A stretch of 64,000 nt of DNA from Anaerolineales bacterium (GCA_023382595.1 JAHDWB010000002.1:372001-436000), one strand, 5' to 3'; counted from the stretch's first letter, positions 44,360-53,215 are shown. The notes: a model not told the origin generated them from the sequence alone. Numbers and translations: made by a program.

Positions 44360-44824
44360 ATGAATAATCAATTATCAAATACAAAACCGAAAATACGAGT
44401 GGTTCAAAAAGCAAAGTACATTGTTTTAATTCCCGAAATAGCCTGGTTGATATTCTCAATTTGGGCGATAAAAGAAATCGCATTTCCACAGTTTCTTGTT
44501 GAAGACTCAAATATGCCGCTAGCCACTTCAACTCTAGTGAGCGGCATCTATTTTGGCCTAATGGCATTATGGATAATTTGTGATATGGTTATGAAGAAAA
44601 TACGTAAAGTGCCAATTTCAGTGGAGCAAAAAGCATTTTTACCTTTCTTTTTTGGTGGTTTTTTATTAGGTGCAGAACATTATCTTGGATTTAGTGATTA
44701 CATGACAATTGCAGGTCTTTTATTAATAGACATACTTCCTATTGTTGCAATGATTAATTTATTACAAGGTAAATCTTTTGGTATTATCCAAATGTACCAG
44801 CGAGATGTCCAAATAGTAAAATAA
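44360..44824 (+). CDS. Small multi-pass membrane protein
   Basis: A 154-residue protein with four hydrophobic segments (roughly residues 20-40, 58-80, 97-112 and 116-138). It is AT-rich like its neighbours. ATG 44360 is taken as start; an ATG at 44345 would add five residues, and neither has a strong ribosome-binding site. The gene begins 20 bases after the GTTGGGC end of a repeat and is followed by another repeat. No family recognised. Confidence 0.6.
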   Translation: MNNQLSNTKPKIRVVQKAKYIVLIPEIAWLIFSIWAIKEIAFPQFLVEDSNMPLATSTLVSGIYFGLMALWIICDMVMKKIRKVPISVEQKAFLPFFFGGFLLGAEHYLGFSDYMTIAGLLLIDILPIVAMINLLQGKSFGIIQMYQRDVQIVK

Positions 44825-44890
44825 CGTTTGTCAAAATCCTTTCATATTTGCAAATCTGTTTACAACATAATTGTTGCCAAATCAAAAAAC

Positions 44891-45038
44891 TGCCCACCGA
44901 TGAACAGCAGTGTCAACCCCAAAGAGGCGCTCCGCGCAGATGCCTTTCGGCTGGACGGCTTCGCCGGGTCCGCGCACCGGGGCCGTGCTTCGCGATCCCG
45001 TGAAAAGCACACGGGGCGATGTCCGCAAGGCGTTGGGC
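44891..45038 (+). repeat. Interspersed repeat, type A, copy 1
   Basis: It starts TGCCCACCGATGAACAGCAG, continues TGTCAACCCCAAAG, GC-rich spacer, CCCGTGAAAAGCACACGGGG, CGATGTCCGCAAGG and ends CGTTGGGC. The ends (GCCCACCG and CGTTGGGC) are complementary except for one base. It fills most of the 241-base gap between two AT-rich genes. A short open frame running through it is not credible. Confidence 0.85.
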
Positions 45039-45065
45039 GCTAAACGGGAGTTCAATTGAGGAATT

Positions 45066-45590
45066 ATGAAAACGTATCACTACTCTCAGGATTTTCGTAC
45101 AAAACACCGCAATTATCTGAGCCTGTTCCTCTCGCTGAGCTTCTTCCTTGTTTTAGTAAGTATCGCTGTTGTAGATTATCAAAGCCAACAAGAGGATATG
45201 GGTGTTCGGTGGTTGATAATGTATCTAGCCTTCATTGTCACGATTTATGATTTGTATCAGATCAATCTGTATCCTAACATCAACGTAGGCGAAACAGGGC
45301 TAGGAGTGGAATTCTTGGGTTTCTATATACCCGTCCCTTGGGAAAATGTTGAATCAATTCTCATGATCCAATCCAGGTATTATCCTGAAGTGTTCACTGA
45401 GTGGTTTGTTAGAACGAAGAAGCTCACACTATTCCATCTGCTTTATGGCAAGAACAAATACGGTAAATTTGCAACAGGCTTCTTGATTCGTTCAGAGATG
45501 GAAAGTATCCAAGAACTTCTCGATAAAATTGGCAGCAAGATCCCAGTGAATGGGCCTCAGTCTTACCAAAAGACAGAGTATTCTGATTAG
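45066..45590 (+). CDS. Membrane protein with PH-like C-terminal domain
   Basis: The 174-residue protein has two transmembrane segments (about 20-37 and 48-66), then a soluble beta-rich domain starting INVGETGLGVEFLGFYIPVPWENVESI, which resembles bacterial PH domains found after paired membrane helices. AT-rich composition. GAGG lies just before ATG 45066, 28 bases after the repeat end at 45038. Function unknown. Confidence 0.65.
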   Translation: MKTYHYSQDFRTKHRNYLSLFLSLSFFLVLVSIAVVDYQSQQEDMGVRWLIMYLAFIVTIYDLYQINLYPNINVGETGLGVEFLGFYIPVPWENVESILMIQSRYYPEVFTEWFVRTKKLTLFHLLYGKNKYGKFATGFLIRSEMESIQELLDKIGSKIPVNGPQSYQKTEYSD

Positions 45591-45620
45591 AGGTGATAGG
45601 ATAAGTCATTGGTTAAGTGC

Positions 45621-45662
45621 GCCCACCGATGAACAGCAGTGTCAACCCCAAAGGGGTGAGCG
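45621..45662 (+). repeat. Interspersed repeat, type A, copy 2 (truncated)
   Basis: GCCCACCGATGAACAGCAG followed by TGTCAACCCCAAAGGGGTG matches the left part of the type A repeat. The right part with the hairpin and GTTGGG end is missing. It sits between the PH-like gene and the GNAT gene. Confidence 0.8.
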
Positions 45663-45702
45663 GCAAGACGCAGGTATGCGCGTGAATGTTCAGGTTTTTT
45701 AT

Positions 45703-46218
45703 ATGAAGATCGAAATACAACCCGCCTCGTTGGAAGACAAAACCATCCTGCGCAACCTGATGGAGTTGTATGCCTATGATTTCAGCGAGTTCGAGCAGTC
45801 TGATGTGGATGAGCACGGGCTGTTTGGGTACGAACGCCTTGACCACTACTGGACCGAAGCCGGGCGGTATCCATTCCTTGTGCGGGCACACGGCAGGCTG
45901 GCAGGCTTCGTACTGGTGAGAAACCTGGAGGAGACCACTCCCGTTCATTCGATCGCGGAGTTTTTCATTCTTAGAAAATACCGCCGCCGGGGAGTGGGAA
46001 AAGCCGCCGCCCATCAGATCTTCGGAATGTTTCCGGGGCAATGGCGGGTGGCGCAGACAGAGGACAACCACCCAGCGCAAGCCTTTTGGCGCAAAGTCAT
46101 TTCCGGGTACACACAGGGAAACTTCAAAGAGATCTGGTCGAACGATGATGAATGGAAGGGACCTATTCAAATATTCGGCACAGAGTCAGCTGCGATTTCG
46201 AAGCTCCCGATGACTTAA
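45703..46218 (+). CDS. GNAT-family N-acetyltransferase
   Basis: The 171-residue protein has the GNAT acetyl-CoA motif A, IAEFFILRKYRRRGVGKAAAHQIF, with the R/Q-x-x-G-x-G/A pattern as RRRGVG, and a final HPAQAFWRKVISGYT segment. It acetylates an unknown amine. ATG 45703 is used because the frame upstream runs through a repeat. Its GC content is higher than that of the three genes before it. Confidence 0.85.
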   Translation: MKIEIQPASLEDKTILRNLMELYAYDFSEFEQSDVDEHGLFGYERLDHYWTEAGRYPFLVRAHGRLAGFVLVRNLEETTPVHSIAEFFILRKYRRRGVGKAAAHQIFGMFPGQWRVAQTEDNHPAQAFWRKVISGYTQGNFKEIWSNDDEWKGPIQIFGTESAAISKLPMT

Positions 46219-46234
46219 CATTACAAAAATCACC

Positions 46235-46263
46235 TTGACACCCAGCCGTTCGCATCGTAAAAT
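46235..46263 (+). promoter_or_regulatory. Sigma70-type promoter of the GntR-type regulator
   Basis: TTGACA (46235-46240) and TAAAAT (46258-46263) are separated by exactly 17 bases and lie 27 bases before ATG 46290. Confidence 0.7.
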
Positions 46264-46265
46264 GC

Positions 46266-46282
46266 GATTAATCGGATTAATC
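46266..46282 (+). promoter_or_regulatory. Candidate operator: two palindromic GATTAATC boxes
   Basis: GATTAATC-G-GATTAATC lies right after the -10 box, over the expected transcription start. Each 8-mer is its own reverse complement. The place fits autorepression by the regulator encoded next. Confidence 0.5.
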
Positions 46283-46289
46283 AAGTTTT

Positions 46290-46970
46290 ATGCTTCGTGA
46301 GCGGATCTCCCCCAACATTTCAGAGTTTCTCAGCTATCTGGCGTCACACCCGGAGGCGGAGAATAAACTCCCGCCGTTGACCGAACTCAGCCGCGAACTC
46401 GGCGTCGGCGTGGCGGCGTTGCGGGAACAGCTCGAAGTGGCGCGTTCGCTTGGGCTTGTAGAAGTCAAGCCGCGGACGGGAATGAGGCGCAAGCCGTATT
46501 CCTTCGCTCCCGCCGTTCTGAAGAGTCTCGATTACGCCATCGCACTCAACAAGGATCATTTCATCGCCTTCGCCGACCTGCGCCAGCACATCGAGATCGC
46601 CTACTGGCATCAGGCGGTAAAATTACTGACGACCGAAGACCACAATACATTGCACGAACTGGTTGCGCGCGCATGGGAAAAACTGCACGGCAACCCCATC
46701 GAAATCCCCCACCCCGAACATCGCGAACTGCATCTCACCATCTACCGCCGCCTGGATAATCCCTTCGTCACCGGCATCCTGCAATCGTATTGGGACGCCT
46801 ACGAAACCGTCGGCTTGAACTTCTTCACCGATTACAATTATCTGACGCAGGTCTGGACGTATCATCAGCAAATGGTCGACGCCATTTGTGCGAACGATGT
46901 GGAAGCGGGCTACAAAGCCCTGACCGAACACACCGATCTGATCCACCACTTATTATCATCGTCCCAGTGA
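46290..46970 (+). CDS. FadR/GntR-family transcriptional regulator
   Basis: The 226-residue protein has an N-terminal winged helix (LPPLTELSRELGVGVAALREQLEVARSLGLVEVKPRTGM, residues 27-65) and an all-helical FCD-type ligand domain with His residues (HIEIAYWHQAV, HRELHLTIYRRL, HQQMVDAI). FCD domains bind small carboxylates, often with a metal. It is transcribed toward korA 22 bases downstream, so it probably controls korAB and itself via the GATTAATC boxes. Confidence 0.85.
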   Translation: MLRERISPNISEFLSYLASHPEAENKLPPLTELSRELGVGVAALREQLEVARSLGLVEVKPRTGMRRKPYSFAPAVLKSLDYAIALNKDHFIAFADLRQHIEIAYWHQAVKLLTTEDHNTLHELVARAWEKLHGNPIEIPHPEHRELHLTIYRRLDNPFVTGILQSYWDAYETVGLNFFTDYNYLTQVWTYHQQMVDAICANDVEAGYKALTEHTDLIHHLLSSSQ

Positions 46971-46992
46971 CGACAACTTTACGAGGAGTTCC

Positions 46993-48933
46993 ATGAACAA
47001 AAAAGTGAACGATTTTTCGATCACGGTTGGCACGAAGAACGGCTCCGGCAGTTCCACCGCCAACAACACCATCCTGCGTTCGATCTTCAAGATGGGCATC
47101 CCCGTTTCGGGCAAGAACCTGTTCCCCTCCAATATCCAGGGCTTGCCGACGTGGTACACCATCCGCGTCAACAAGGATGGCTTTATCGGACGGCAGGAAA
47201 GCAACGATATCGTCATTGCGATGAACCCCGATTCGTTCGCGCGGGACCTCGCATCTGTTTCGCCCGGCGGAGCCTTTTTCTACGCCGACGATATCAAACA
47301 GCCCATCACCCGCGTGGACATTGCCATCTACCCGATGCCGGTCAAGACCATCGTCCGCAACGACCCGAACGTCCCGACCGACTTCCGCGAGCTGGTCGGC
47401 AACATGGTCTATGTGGGCGTGCTGGCGCAGATGATCGGCATCGATTTCGAAACGATCCGCGCCGCGCTGACCTTCCACTTCAAGGGCAAGCAGAAACCGA
47501 TCGACATGAACTTCAACGCCCTGAAAGCCGGCGCCGACTGGGCGAAGGAAAATCTTGAAAAGAAAGACCCGTTCCAGCTCGAACCGATGAACGAAACCGA
47601 CGGTTTGATCATGGCGGACGGCAACACCGCCGCAGCGATCGGCTCCATTTTCGGCGGCATTCAGTTCGCGGCATGGTACCCGATCACGCCCGCCTCTTCC
47701 CTCGCTGAATCCCTGAACGACTTCCTGCCCATGCTCCGCAAGCGCGAAGACGGCAAGCACACCTATGCGGTCGTGCAGGCGGAAGATGAACTCGCCGCGC
47801 TCGGCATGACCGTCGGCGCAGGCTGGGCGGGCTTGCGCGCAATGACATCCACCTCCGGTCCCGGTCTCTCGCTGATGACCGAGTTTGCAGGTTTGGCGTA
47901 TTTCGCGGAAGTGCCGGTGGTGATTTGGGATGTGCAGCGCATCGGTCCGAGCACCGGCTTGCCGACCCGCACCTCGCAAGGCGACCTGACCTTCACGCAC
48001 TTTATCGGTCACGGCGACTCGCACTCGGTCACACTCCTGCCCGGTGACGTGTACGAATGCTTCGAGTTCGGCTGGAAATCCTTTGACGTTGCCGAACGTT
48101 TGCAGACTCCTGTCTTTGTGTTGAGCGACCTCGACATGGGCATGAACCAGTGGATGAGCAAACCCTTCCAGTATCCCGAAACCCCGATGGACCGCGGCAA
48201 GTTCCTGACCGAAAAAGACCTCGAGGAACTCAAGGGCAACTGGGGACGTTACCGCGACAATGACGGCGACGGAATTCCCTATCGCACCTTCCCCGGCAAC
48301 AAACACCCGATGAGCGCATACTTCACGCGCGGCACCGGTCACGATGAGAACGCGCGTTACAGCGAAGACGCCGATGTGTATCTCCGCAACATGGAACGCC
48401 TTAAGCACAAATACGAGACCGCAAAGAAGTACGTCCCTGCGCCGGTCCTGCATACGAACAAGAAAGCGACCGTCGGCATCCTTGCCTACGGTTCGACGGA
48501 AAACGCCATCTTCGAAGCACAGCACCAGCTTGCGGCTGAGCATGGTCTCCAGTCCGAGTTGATGCGCATACGTGCCATTCCCTTCACGGACGAAGTGACC
48601 AAGTTCATCGAGAAATACGACCAGGTCTTCGTCGTGGAAATGAACCGCGACGGACAGATGTATCAGATCCTGCTGACCGAATACCCGCAGTATGCGGCGA
48701 AGTTCAAGTCGGTGGCGTATCAGGACGGTCTGCCCGCGGCGGCGAAGTGGGTGCGCGAGGGGATTCTGGCGAAGTATGAAGGTCAGAAAGCGGAAAGCAA
48801 AGCGCAGAAGAAGGCTCCAGCGAAGAAGACTGCTTCGAAGGCAAAGCCAGCCCCAAAGAAGAAAGCGGCGGCGAAGTCCGTGAAGAAGACCACCGCCAAG
48901 TCCAAGACATCCGCGAAGTCGAAGCGGAAATAA
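46993..48933 (+). CDS. korA: 2-oxoacid:ferredoxin oxidoreductase, gamma-alpha fusion, with lysine-rich C-terminal tail
   Basis: The 646-residue subunit fuses the gamma domain (1-190, SGSSTANNTILRSIFKMGIPVSGKNLFPSNIQGLPTWY) to the alpha pyrimidine domain (GNTAAAIGSIFGGIQFAAWYPITPASSLAESL, SGPGLSLMTEFAGLAYFAEVPVVIWDVQRIGPSTGLPTR). This is 2-oxoglutarate/2-oxoacid:acceptor oxidoreductase type, converting 2-oxoacid and CoA to acyl-CoA, CO2 and reduced ferredoxin. The last 55 or so residues are almost only Lys, Ala, Ser and Pro (KKTASKAKPAPKKK), like histone H1 tails, which is unusual for the family. GAGGAG precedes the ATG; korB follows 35 bases later. Confidence 0.92.
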   Translation: MNKKVNDFSITVGTKNGSGSSTANNTILRSIFKMGIPVSGKNLFPSNIQGLPTWYTIRVNKDGFIGRQESNDIVIAMNPDSFARDLASVSPGGAFFYADDIKQPITRVDIAIYPMPVKTIVRNDPNVPTDFRELVGNMVYVGVLAQMIGIDFETIRAALTFHFKGKQKPIDMNFNALKAGADWAKENLEKKDPFQLEPMNETDGLIMADGNTAAAIGSIFGGIQFAAWYPITPASSLAESLNDFLPMLRKREDGKHTYAVVQAEDELAALGMTVGAGWAGLRAMTSTSGPGLSLMTEFAGLAYFAEVPVVIWDVQRIGPSTGLPTRTSQGDLTFTHFIGHGDSHSVTLLPGDVYECFEFGWKSFDVAERLQTPVFVLSDLDMGMNQWMSKPFQYPETPMDRGKFLTEKDLEELKGNWGRYRDNDGDGIPYRTFPGNKHPMSAYFTRGTGHDENARYSEDADVYLRNMERLKHKYETAKKYVPAPVLHTNKKATVGILAYGSTENAIFEAQHQLAAEHGLQSELMRIRAIPFTDEVTKFIEKYDQVFVVEMNRDGQMYQILLTEYPQYAAKFKSVAYQDGLPAAAKWVREGILAKYEGQKAESKAQKKAPAKKTASKAKPAPKKKAAAKSVKKTTAKSKTSAKSKRK

Positions 48934-48968
48934 TTACCGGTACGGTTATCCAAAAGGAGTAAACCACT

Positions 48969-50024
48969 ATGACTGAAACTCTCCCCATGGCTGGCGCGCC
49001 AGCAAATACGAACGCCGCCGGTCTGACAAAGAATGATTACCGCGGCAACCCGACCACCTTGTGCCAGGGCTGCGGACACAACTCGATCTCGAACCAGATC
49101 GTGACCGCGCTGTACGAAATGAACATCGTGCCGGAAGATGTGATGAAGTTCAGCGGCATCGGTTGTTCGTCCAAGTCGCCGACCTATTTCCTGAACCGCA
49201 CCTTCGGCTTCAACAGCCTGCACGGACGCATGCCGTCCATTGCGACGGGCGCCCTGTTCGCGGATGCGCACATGAAGGGCATCGGCGTTTCGGGCGACGG
49301 CGACACCGCCAGCATCGGCATGGGACAGTTCAAGCACGTCATGCGCCGCAATGTGAACATGGTCTATATCGTCGAGAACAACGGCGTGTACGGTCTCACC
49401 AAGGGACAGTTCTCCGCCACCGCCGAAAAAGGCTTGCAATTGAAAAAGCAGGGCGAGAATCCCTACATGCCCGTCGATATCTGCATGGAAGCGCTGGTCT
49501 CCAACGCGACCTTCGTGGCGCGTTCATTCGCAGGCAACCCGAAACAGGTAAAGGAACTGCTGAAAGCCGCGCTGGCGCACAACGGCATCGCCGTGCTGGA
49601 CATCATCAGTCCGTGCGTGACCTTCAACAATCAGGACAATGCCTACCACTCGTACGCCTGGGGCAAGGACCATGAAGAACCCCTGCACGAGATCTCCTAC
49701 ATTGCGCCGCGCAGCGAGATCATGCTCGAACGCGAGATGATGGAAGGCGAGGTCCGCGAAGTTGCCATGCACGACGGCTCGACGATCATCTTGAAGAATC
49801 TCGAAAAGGATTACAACCCCACTGACCGCGTCGAAGCAATGCGCGTGATGGAAGAGGCACAGCGCAACAACTGGCTGGTGACGGGTCTGCTCTACCTCAA
49901 TACCACCAAGCCGACGCTGACCAGCATCTACAACCTTGTGGATACGCCGCTCAACCGCCTGACCGAAGCCGACCTGCGCCCTGAACGCGTCATGATCGAC
50001 AAGATCAACGAGTTGATGTTCTAA
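48969..50024 (+). CDS. korB: 2-oxoacid:ferredoxin oxidoreductase beta subunit (thiamine-diphosphate binding)
   Basis: The 351-residue protein has TTLCQGCGHNSISNQIV and KFSGIGCSSKSP, which supply Cys ligands of the [4Fe-4S] cluster. GVSGDGDTASIGMGQFKHVMRRNVNMVYIVENNGVYGLTKGQFS is the thiamine-diphosphate/Mg motif (GDGD to NN). It pairs with KorA. The N-terminal 17 residues (MTETLPMAGAPANTNAA) are an extra unstructured stretch. AAGGAG precedes the ATG. Confidence 0.94.
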   Translation: MTETLPMAGAPANTNAAGLTKNDYRGNPTTLCQGCGHNSISNQIVTALYEMNIVPEDVMKFSGIGCSSKSPTYFLNRTFGFNSLHGRMPSIATGALFADAHMKGIGVSGDGDTASIGMGQFKHVMRRNVNMVYIVENNGVYGLTKGQFSATAEKGLQLKKQGENPYMPVDICMEALVSNATFVARSFAGNPKQVKELLKAALAHNGIAVLDIISPCVTFNNQDNAYHSYAWGKDHEEPLHEISYIAPRSEIMLEREMMEGEVREVAMHDGSTIILKNLEKDYNPTDRVEAMRVMEEAQRNNWLVTGLLYLNTTKPTLTSIYNLVDTPLNRLTEADLRPERVMIDKINELMF

Positions 50025-50052
50025 ACCACGCCCCCACCGTCCCTACGGGACA

Positions 50053-50094
50053 CCTCCCCCAAATCCAAAAGCGGACTTGGGGGAGGATTTTTGT
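50053..50094 (+). terminator. Terminator after korAB
   Basis: CCTCCCCCAAATCC pairs with GGACTTGGGGGAGG (one mismatch) and is followed by ATTTTTG. Confidence 0.8.
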
Positions 50095-50101
50095 TATCGC
50101 C

Positions 50102-51424
50102 ATGACAAACGAAACAACTTCCGAAAAACTCAACTTCAAACAGATACTGCCCGTCCTTGTCATCGTCTTAGTGGACTTGATGGGACTGTCCATTATCATT
50201 CCTTTATTGCCGCTGTATGCCGCGCGCTTCGGGACCACCCCGCTGGTGATCGGCATCCTGCAGGCGACCTACCCGATGATGCAATTCGTCGGCGCGCCGA
50301 TCCTGGGCAGACTGTCCGATAAGTTCGGCAGGAAGCCGGTGCTGGTCGTCAGCCAGATCGGGACATTGGGCGGGTTCATCCTGCTCGGCTTCGCGGACTC
50401 GCTGTTCCTGCTGTTCCTTTCGCGCATCATCGACGGGCTTTCCGGCGCGAACATCGCCACCGCCCAAGCCGCGATCGCGGACAGTACCACCGAAAAGACG
50501 CGCACACAGGGGCTGGGATTGATCGGCGCGGCGTTCGGGGTCGGCTTTGTGCTGGGACCGATCATCGCCTTCATCGTGCTGGCGGCGACCGGACAGAACT
50601 ATCAGGCAGTGGCGTTCACCGCCGCTTTCTTCTCGTTCGTCTCCATCTTGTTGACGTCCTTCTGGTTCAAGGAGACGGTGCAGCAGGCGGAAGACCCCGA
50701 AGCCTCGCGCAAGCGCCGTCCCTTCTCGTTCGATGCGATGCGCAACGCGCTCAAGAATCCCGCCATCGGCTTTTTGCTGATCATCATGTTCTTTTACCGC
50801 ATCGCCTTCGGCGGCTATGAACAACTCTTTTCGCTCTTCACGCTCACCCGCCTCGGCATGGACGCGCGCGACACGTCCGGTTTGTTTGCGCTGGCGGGCA
50901 TCACCATCATCGTCATTCAGGCGGGTTTGATCGGCAGATGGTCGCGGCAAAAGGGAGACCGCTGGCTGGTGCTGATGGGACTGGGCGCATTGGCGGTCGG
51001 CTTGATCGGCACAGCGCTGACCCCGGCAAGCCCGGTTCCGTGGTACGAACGGGACAGGGTGCTCGAAAGCATGGCAGGACAGGGCGAACAACGCGTGTCG
51101 ATCCAGAGCATACAGATCGAACTGCCCGAAGAGACATCCAAAGGCTGGGGCGGGGTCATCTGGCTTTTGGTGGCAAGCCTGCCCGCGGCGGTGGGCGGCG
51201 CGGTACTGCATCCCGCCATCAACAGCCTGATCTCCAAATCGGCAAATCCCGCCGAGTTGGGCGGGACGCTGGGGGTTTCGGCGGCGGCATACAGCGCGGC
51301 GAACGCCATTGCGCCGTTGTTCTACGGCACACTCTTTCAGGTCTTCGGCGGACCCGTGCCATTCTTCGTGGGCGGACTGATCTTGGCAAGCCTGCGCCTG
51401 TTCGCGCCGAGGGTCGTGAAATAG
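50102..51424 (+). CDS. MFS transporter (drug/proton antiporter-like)
   Basis: A 440-residue 12-helix major facilitator. The first helix is VLVIVLVDLMGLSIIIPLLPLYA and motif A is GRLSDKFGRKPVLVVSQIG. The antiporter motif C region is GLIGAAFGVGFVLGPIIA, as in TetA-type drug efflux pumps. A periplasmic-type insert after helix 8 (about 305-350, RDRVLESMAGQGEQRVSIQS) is larger than usual. The substrate is unknown. The gene starts just after the korAB terminator. Confidence 0.9.
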   Translation: MTNETTSEKLNFKQILPVLVIVLVDLMGLSIIIPLLPLYAARFGTTPLVIGILQATYPMMQFVGAPILGRLSDKFGRKPVLVVSQIGTLGGFILLGFADSLFLLFLSRIIDGLSGANIATAQAAIADSTTEKTRTQGLGLIGAAFGVGFVLGPIIAFIVLAATGQNYQAVAFTAAFFSFVSILLTSFWFKETVQQAEDPEASRKRRPFSFDAMRNALKNPAIGFLLIIMFFYRIAFGGYEQLFSLFTLTRLGMDARDTSGLFALAGITIIVIQAGLIGRWSRQKGDRWLVLMGLGALAVGLIGTALTPASPVPWYERDRVLESMAGQGEQRVSIQSIQIELPEETSKGWGGVIWLLVASLPAAVGGAVLHPAINSLISKSANPAELGGTLGVSAAAYSAANAIAPLFYGTLFQVFGGPVPFFVGGLILASLRLFAPRVVK

Positions 51425-51469
51425 AATGGATTGGATTTGATCCGCAGATTTCGCAGAATTTGACAGATG

Positions 51470-51500
51470 CCGCAGGGGCGCGTTGACCGCGCCCCTGCGG
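51470..51500. repeat. GC-rich inverted repeat upstream of arfB
   Basis: CCGCAGGGGCGCG and CGCGCCCCTGCGG are perfect 13-base arms around a 5-base loop. A TATAAT lies right after it at 51502. It may terminate the MFS gene or be a common intergenic repeat; no T-run follows. Confidence 0.6.
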
Positions 51501-51515
51501 TTATAATGCGGGGAA

Positions 51516-51917
51516 ATGAGCAATCTTGAAGCAGAGATCAAACTGGAGTACGTGCGCGCTTCGGGACCGGGCGGGCAGAACGTCAACAAAGTGGCGACGG
51601 CGGTGCAGCTGCGCTTCGATATGTTGAACTCGCCCTCGCTCGCCGCGGACTTAAAATCACGCCTGATGCGTCTGGCAGGGAAACGGGTCAACGCGGAGGG
51701 CGTGTTGGTGATCGAAGCGAAATCCCGCCGCACACAGGAAGCCAACCGCGAAGAGGCGTTGAAGAAGTTCCATGAGTTGATCCGCAAGGCGGGCGAGAAG
51801 CCGAAAACCCGCCGCAAGACCAAGCCGACAAAGGCATCGCAGGAGGAACGGCTGAAGGGCAAGAAGAAACGGGCGGAGGTCAAGAGATCGAGGCGCGGGG
51901 GCTATGAGTCCGAGTGA
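51516..51917 (+). CDS. arfB: Alternative ribosome-rescue factor (peptidyl-tRNA hydrolase ArfB/YaeJ)
   Basis: At 133 residues it matches ArfB: the GGQ motif in YVRASGPGGQNVNKVATAVQLRFD (residues 18-20) and a basic C-terminal tail (TRRKTKPTKASQEERLKGKKKRAEVKRSRR) that enters the empty mRNA channel. It frees stalled ribosomes by hydrolysing peptidyl-tRNA. Its end is followed 23 bases later by the ATG of the next gene. Confidence 0.93.
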   Translation: MSNLEAEIKLEYVRASGPGGQNVNKVATAVQLRFDMLNSPSLAADLKSRLMRLAGKRVNAEGVLVIEAKSRRTQEANREEALKKFHELIRKAGEKPKTRRKTKPTKASQEERLKGKKKRAEVKRSRRGGYESE

Positions 51918-51940
51918 GAGAACAGGTCAAGGAGTCTTTA

Positions 51941-52369
51941 ATGGCTAGGAAAAAATCATCAACGTCGGATGTCGTCTTCCGCTGGCTCGGCTGGCTTGTG
52001 CTGATCGGCTTGGTCGGCAGTATCCTGTGGTCGATGTGGGTGGACACGCTGCAGCCGTTGATCCGCGCGGGGGATACGCAGGCGGTGATCTTTAATCTGG
52101 TCGGTCTGCCGATCATCCTGCTGGGCACCGGCATCTTTGTGTATGGCGGCTTCCGGTTCGTGCGCGCCACATTCCAAGCCATGCAGGAACCGGGGGCGGT
52201 GGAGAACATTGCAAGAATCCAGGAAGGCAGTTTGCCGCCCGATGAACTGCGGCAGGCGCGGATGGAAAACCTGCGCGCGTTGTGGACGGCATGGAAGCGC
52301 CCGCTGTTATGGCTGGCGTTCGGGTTTGCATTGATCGCGCTGGGCGGATTTCTGATCAATTACGTGTAG
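51941..52369 (+). CDS. Three-span membrane protein
   Basis: A 142-residue protein with hydrophobic segments at about 15-33, 47-70 and 115-138, and a charged cytoplasmic-looking loop (MQEPGAVENIARIQEGSLPPDELRQARMENLRALW). ATG 51941 has AAGGAG before it; an in-frame GTG at 51914 overlaps arfB and is less likely. No family recognised. Confidence 0.7.
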   Translation: MARKKSSTSDVVFRWLGWLVLIGLVGSILWSMWVDTLQPLIRAGDTQAVIFNLVGLPIILLGTGIFVYGGFRFVRATFQAMQEPGAVENIARIQEGSLPPDELRQARMENLRALWTAWKRPLLWLAFGFALIALGGFLINYV

Positions 52370-52465
52370 GGATATTCACTGCCGTTGAATTCGCGGCAGC
52401 CGCATGCTATGATGACCGTGGGGAATGTGAGTCAGGTCTGGTCGTTACGTGATAAAGGAGTCACC

Positions 52466-53215
52466 ATGCGCCGTATCGTTTTAATTTGCTGCGCGTTGAC
52501 CGCCCTGCTGAGTGCGTGCGGGACGGGAACGCCGCGCCTGCCCGGCGGGCTGACGCTTGAGGAACATGTGCTGGCGCGCGCGCCAAGTTCGGATTCGTTC
52601 ACGTTCGAGCCGCTGGAAGGCACGCAGGAAGGGGTGCTGGCACGGCATGCGTCCGAACGCTCCCAGCGTATTCCCCTGCCGATCGTCACGGTGAACGGCA
52701 ACCCGGCGATGGAGGCGGGCTGGAACGACGGCAGGCTGACGGCGGAAGTGTTCACGGATCCCCTCCAGCCCCCGGCGCAGATCGTGCAAGTCTCGCATGC
52801 CGGTGAAGTCATTTTCAGCGCGTCCGCCGGTATGCCCAGCCCGCTCCTGCCCCTGCAAGGTCTGTGGACGTACGACGGTCATTGGGCGCTCGAGATCGTG
52901 CTTGCCACGCCCGAAGTCTGGGCGGGACAGGTCTATATCGACGGGGAATCGGTCAACGAGGCGCAGGGATACGAGGAAGCCTTCGGGTTTCAAACGCTCT
53001 CCGGCAAGCCGTTCTACTTCTTCCGGCAGGCGGGGCAACTGGGGTTTTCCTACGACGGCGGAGGTGCGTCCCTGCCCTACGACAGCATCCCCCACTATCT
53101 GTGCTGCAGCGAGTCGGTGTTGAACCCGCTGCAGGCGCGGGAGATGACGGCATTCTTCGCCCAACGCGGCAATGACTGGTTCTATGTGGAACTGGGGAAT
53201 TTTTCGGGGCAGTAA
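52466..53215 (+). CDS. Lipoprotein of unknown function
   Basis: The 249-residue product has a lipoprotein signal, MRRIVLICCALTALLSACG, with the lipobox LSAC (lipidated Cys18), then an exported beta-rich domain. Notable are WTYDGHWALEI and SYDGGGASLPYDSIPHYLCCSE, with a CC pair. Such sequences occur in surface lipoproteins with no known activity. AAAGGAG precedes ATG 52466. It ends the GC-rich block before the second accessory stretch. Confidence 0.75.
   Translation: MRRIVLICCALTALLSACGTGTPRLPGGLTLEEHVLARAPSSDSFTFEPLEGTQEGVLARHASERSQRIPLPIVTVNGNPAMEAGWNDGRLTAEVFTDPLQPPAQIVQVSHAGEVIFSASAGMPSPLLPLQGLWTYDGHWALEIVLATPEVWAGQVYIDGESVNEAQGYEEAFGFQTLSGKPFYFFRQAGQLGFSYDGGGASLPYDSIPHYLCCSESVLNPLQAREMTAFFAQRGNDWFYVELGNFSGQ

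Noticed and set aside
46825-48543. 572-codon open frame antisense to korA
   Set aside because: It lies opposite conserved KorA domains and has no recognisable protein features. GC-rich codon bias explains it.
51483-51507. Promoter TTGACC to TATAAT before arfB
   Set aside because: The spacer is only 13 bases, and the -35 lies in the loop of an inverted repeat.
50204-51883. 559-codon open frame antisense to the MFS transporter and arfB
   Set aside because: Opposite two clear genes. The composition (His/Arg/Gln-rich) is typical of antisense frames.
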